This document shows, in pieces, positions 61,370 to 64,000 of a stretch of 64,000 bases of DNA. Both the position numbers and the translations under genes were made by a program. Source of the DNA: DATFDN01 sp963818725 (lineage in GTDB: Bacteria; Pseudomonadota; Alphaproteobacteria; Acetobacterales; Acetobacteraceae); contig CAWFTU010000018.1 of the NCBI GenBank assembly GCA_963818725.1, positions 124,001 through 188,000 of the forward strand. The letters are read 5' to 3'. Each line of letters starts with the position of its first letter. Position 1 is the first letter of the stretch. A model generated the notes under the pieces. That model did no database searches. It saw nothing but the letters and a program-made list of their open reading frames with translations, and was not told the DNA's origin.

Positions 61370-62908
61370 TTGCCCGGACGCCCCGCCACCGACCAGCAGA
61401 TGAGACTGTACATGGAACTCCGCTGCCACCATCCCCAGCGCGTTGCCGCCGCCAAGACCGGCGTGAGCGAGCGTACCGCCCGTCGGATCGAAGCCGATCC
61501 ACGGCTGCCCTCCCAGAAAACTGCCGAGCGACCGCTGCGGCGACAGGTCGTCGACCCGCTTGGCGGTCTTTGGGAGAGCGACGTCCTGCCGCTGCTGGCC
61601 AGCCGTCCCGGCGTGCGGCCGGTGACGTTGATGGAGGAAATGCAACGACGTCATCCTGATCGCGATTGGGATCGTCTGCGCCGGACCTTGGAGCGTCGCG
61701 TCCGCGCCTGGTGCGCCGAGCACGGCGCTGAGCGGGAGGTGATATTCCGCCAGGACCATCCACCCGGCCAGCAGGGCCTGTCGGACTTCACCGACATGGT
61801 GGATCTCGGCGTCCGCATCGCCGGTGAGCCGCTCGCGCACCGCTTCTATCACTTTGTGCTGGCGTATTCCGCCTGGGAGCATGCCGAGGTGGTGCTTGGC
61901 GGCGAGAGTTTCACCGCGCTGGCCCGCAGTCTGCAAAATGCGCTGTGGTCGCTCGGCGGCGTCCCGGCCGAGCATCGCTCGGACAGCCTTTCGGCGGCGT
62001 TCCGCAACCTCGACCAGGACGCTATCGAGGACCAGACCCGTCGCTATGAAGCGCTCTGCGCCCACTACGGCATGCAGCCGACCCGCAACAATCGGGGGAT
62101 CGCGCACGAAAACGGCGCGATTGAAAGCCAGCATGGCCACCTCAAGCGCGTCGTCGGCCAGGCCCTGCTGCTGCGCGGCAGCACCGACTTCGACAGCCTC
62201 GACGCCTACCGCGACTGGATCGCCGACCTCATCGGTCGCCGTAACGCCAGGCGCGAGAAGCTGGTCGGCCTCGAACGGGCCGCGTTAAGCCCTCTGCCCC
62301 CGCGGCGCACCACCGATCATGACGAAGCCAGCGTGCGGGTGACCTCCAGCAGCGGATTTATCCTGCGCAGGGTGTTCTACACGGTGCCATCCCGCCTGAT
62401 CGGCTATCGGCTGAACCTGCGGATCTACGATGACCGGCTGGACTGCTTCGTCGGCCAAAGTCTGGTGCTGACCCTGCCACGGAGCCGTGCGCCGGAGGGC
62501 CGCCGCATCCAGGTGGTGGACTACCGGCACATCATTCACAGTCTGCGCCGCAAGCCCATGGCGTTGCTGCATCTGGTCTATCGGGACGCGCTGTTCCCGC
62601 GCCCAGCCTACCGCGCGGCCTGGGAACGGCTGATCGAGGCACGTGAGCCGCGCGCCGCCTGCCGGACCATGGTGGAGCTGCTGGCGCTCGCCCATGAGCG
62701 CGGCTGTGAAGCCGAACTCGCCGCTGCGCTGATCGAGCAACTGGCCGACGGCGGCGTGCCGGACCTGGCGCCATTGCGCGTCCGATTCGCCCCGATCGCC
62801 ACCCGGCTGCCCGCCGTCGCGATCAATCTGCCGTCCATCACCAGCTACGACGCGCTGCTGCCCGCGATGGCAGCGACAGCATCCGCGACAACAGGAGCCG
62901 CCGCATGA
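61370..62908 (+). CDS. istA: IS21-family transposase IstA
   Basis: A 512-residue transposase. The N-terminal helix-turn-helix is RVAAAKTGVSERTARRIEAD. The DDE domain has GQQGLSDFTDMVDLGVRIAG with the first Asp, PAEHRSDSLSAAFRNL with the second, and NNRGIAHENGAIESQHGHLK with the Glu. A beta-rich C-terminal domain (SSSGFILRRVFYTVPSRLIG; YRHIIHSLRRKPMALLHLVY) follows. The stop overlaps the istB ATG by 4 bp, so IstB is translationally coupled. Confidence 0.94.
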   Translation: MPGRPATDQQMRLYMELRCHHPQRVAAAKTGVSERTARRIEADPRLPSQKTAERPLRRQVVDPLGGLWESDVLPLLASRPGVRPVTLMEEMQRRHPDRDWDRLRRTLERRVRAWCAEHGAEREVIFRQDHPPGQQGLSDFTDMVDLGVRIAGEPLAHRFYHFVLAYSAWEHAEVVLGGESFTALARSLQNALWSLGGVPAEHRSDSLSAAFRNLDQDAIEDQTRRYEALCAHYGMQPTRNNRGIAHENGAIESQHGHLKRVVGQALLLRGSTDFDSLDAYRDWIADLIGRRNARREKLVGLERAALSPLPPRRTTDHDEASVRVTSSSGFILRRVFYTVPSRLIGYRLNLRIYDDRLDCFVGQSLVLTLPRSRAPEGRRIQVVDYRHIIHSLRRKPMALLHLVYRDALFPRPAYRAAWERLIEAREPRAACRTMVELLALAHERGCEAELAAALIEQLADGGVPDLAPLRVRFAPIATRLPAVAINLPSITSYDALLPAMAATASATTGAAA

Positions 62909-63732
62909 GCGACAGCATCACCGTCGACACCGCCCGCCTGCCGCTGCTGCTGGGGGAACTGCGTCTGCCCACCGTCGGCAAACCGTGGCCGGCATTCACC
63001 GAGCGTGCGGACCGTGCGGGGTGGCCCTCCGCACGGCTGCTGGCAACCCTTGCCGAACTCGAGTTGGCCGAGCGCGCGCAGCGACGCATCCAGCGACACC
63101 TGCTGGAGGCGCGCCTGCCGCCGGGGAAGACGCTCGACAGTTTCGACTTCGCCAGCGTTCCCATGGTCAGCCATGCCCACGTGACCGCGCTCGCCAGCGG
63201 CGATGCCTGGTTGAAGCAGGGGGCCAACATCCTGCTGTTTGGGCCAAGCGGATCCGGCAAGTCGCATCTCGGCGCTGCGCTGGGTCATGCCCGCATCGAG
63301 AACGGCTACCGCGTGCTGTTCACCCGCACCACTGAGTTGGTGCAGCGCCTGCAAACCGCCCGACAGGCGTTATCACTCGACAGTGCTATCGAGAAGCTTG
63401 ATAAGTACCATCTGATCATTCTTGATGATCTCTGCTACGTCAATCGGGATCGGGCCGAGACCAGCGTACTGTTTGAGTTGATTGCTGGCCGATATGAACG
63501 TCGCAGCCTGTTGGTCACCTCCAATAGACCCTTCGGAGAGTGGACAACCGTCTTCCCGGATGCCGCCATGACACTCGCCGCGGTTGACCGCCTCGTTCAT
63601 CACGCGGTTATTTTGGAAATGAACGTCGAGAGCTATCGCCAACGCTCTGCCGCCAACCGTCAGAAGCAGCGTCCCGCCAGCGACAGCAAGCGCGACAGCA
63701 AGGAGAAGCTGATCACCGCACCATCAAAATGA
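62905..63732 (+). CDS. istB: IS21-family helper ATPase IstB
   Basis: A 275-residue AAA+ ATPase that bends the target DNA and activates IstA. The N-terminal domain contains LELAERAQRRIQRHLLEARL. Walker A is NILLFGPSGSGKSHL (GPSGSGKS), Walker B is YHLIILDDLCYV, and LVTSNRPFGEWTTVFPDAAM carries the sensor region. The tail (SDSKRDSKEKLITAPSK) is basic. Intact and paired with IstA. Confidence 0.94.
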   Translation: MSDSITVDTARLPLLLGELRLPTVGKPWPAFTERADRAGWPSARLLATLAELELAERAQRRIQRHLLEARLPPGKTLDSFDFASVPMVSHAHVTALASGDAWLKQGANILLFGPSGSGKSHLGAALGHARIENGYRVLFTRTTELVQRLQTARQALSLDSAIEKLDKYHLIILDDLCYVNRDRAETSVLFELIAGRYERRSLLVTSNRPFGEWTTVFPDAAMTLAAVDRLVHHAVILEMNVESYRQRSAANRQKQRPASDSKRDSKEKLITAPSK

Positions 63733-63842
63733 CGCGCCGCGACAACACAACCCTTGTCGTGCAGCGGCGGCTACGTCATCTTCCCCGCACGCAGCGACCG
63801 GCCATCCTTGCTGTCGCTGACCGGACATCCGAGCTGTCGCGC
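63733..63842. other. Right end of the IS21 element
   Basis: Non-coding 110 bp after istB. It contains CGACAGC-type motifs related to the left end, with the terminal GCTGTCGCGC at 63833-63842. Confidence 0.6.
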
Positions 63843-63847
63843 TACAT

Positions 63848-64000
63848 TCCGCCCGATCTTTCGCCAATTCGTGCTGCTGTGCCGTCAGCTGGACCTGTTT
63901 GGCCGGGAATTGCTGGCGGTGGATGGCACCCGGATCAAGGCGGTCAACAACAAGGACCGCAACTTCACCCGCGCCTCGCTGGCCAAGTTCATCGAATTGG
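63848..64000 (+). pseudogene. IS1182-family transposase, continuation beyond IS21 (runs off the window)
   Basis: Reads IFRQFVLLCRQLDLFGRELL, then AVDGTRIKAVNNKDRNFTRA with the first catalytic Asp, and continues past the window edge. It matches the part of IS1182 that follows RTAFRA, where the gene breaks at 61194. Together with 60838-61194 it represents one transposase gene split by IS21, although a few codons at the joint (FRP versus FRA) do not match exactly. Confidence 0.85.

Larger units (their letters stand above)
61195..63842 (+). mobile_element. Complete IS21-family element
   Basis: The element is 2648 bp. Ends read inward GCGCGACAGC on both sides and then share GGTCAGCGACA. Short repeats such as GTTGGCCGGT recur just inside the left end, as is common for IS21. 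It carries istA and istB. No clean target duplication was seen. Confidence 0.85.

Noticed and set aside
61180..63860. Target duplication for the complete IS21
   Set aside because: Flanks read GTGCC and TACAT next to the ends, and wider comparisons (TTCCGTGCC against TTCCGCCCG) are imperfect, so no duplication is claimed.

Overview
The window is GC-rich DNA from an alphaproteobacterium. A member of the Acetobacteraceae is the most likely source, inferred from a pentose-phosphate operon of the order tkt, tal-pgi fusion, gnd, zwf, HAD, pgl and from the mix of insertion sequences. No rRNA, tRNA, CRISPR array or plasmid replication gene was seen. Well over half of the sequence is mobile DNA. Many non-IS genes carry an insertion, a frameshift or an in-frame stop, so the window reads as an IS-saturated region in active decay, either chromosomal or on a large replicon.

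Layout. Positions 1-4403 hold an IS21 end, an IS110 copy, and an IS6-family transposase gene split by a group II intron. Positions 4406-6566 hold a DEAD-box helicase, a BrnT/BrnA toxin-antitoxin pair and a small ORF. Positions 6852-14825 are an IS field: IS110 copy 2 interrupted by an ISBst12-type IS66 element, an IS6 remnant, a broken large serine recombinase, two IS5-family elements and half of an IS1380. Positions 15092-16952 hold a sensor histidine kinase and a RES/Xre-type toxin-antitoxin pair.

Positions 17408-28127 are a sugar-phosphate operon: transketolase, the transaldolase/glucose-6-phosphate isomerase fusion, 6-phosphogluconate dehydrogenase, glucose-6-phosphate dehydrogenase, a HAD hydrolase and 6-phosphogluconolactonase, with several ATGA overlaps. 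The oxidative branch (zwf, pgl, gnd) and transketolase look intact. The fusion is dead: it has an IS4 insertion with an 11-bp duplication, two frameshifts and a nonsense codon. A slipin, a class I fructose-bisphosphate aldolase, an NDH-2 NADH dehydrogenase, a frameshifted cytochrome b/molybdopterin oxidoreductase, a DUF1971 pair and a CBS-domain protein follow up to 35090.

Positions 35214-36935 are a mosaic of three transposase remnants. Positions 37068-46635 are a copper-response locus: an intact CueR/HmrR-type regulator and a CopA-type ATPase are divergently transcribed from a region with three CueR-box palindromes. Most of the accessory genes on the minus strand are broken: a methyltransferase by a 256-bp IS66-like MITE and a frameshift, a membrane protein by IS630, a DUF2933 protein by IS982, and an isoprenylcysteine-methyltransferase-like protein by a frameshift. 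The thioredoxin-like and Spy/CpxP-like genes look intact.

Positions 46801-64000 are again IS DNA: IS1595 with a passenger gene, an IS1111-type IS110, three small minus-strand ORFs, a tandem run of three related IS630 copies, with the third invaded by IS4 and by a second IS630 type that itself contains an IS1595, then IS110, a complete IS1380, and an IS1182 interrupted by a complete IS21. Target duplications and nesting give a partial order of insertions. I did not find an undescribed defence or biosynthetic system. The most distinctive observations are the multiply broken tal-pgi fusion, the two small MITEs, the duplicated copper control region, the missing HAD nucleophile and the nested IS630 array.
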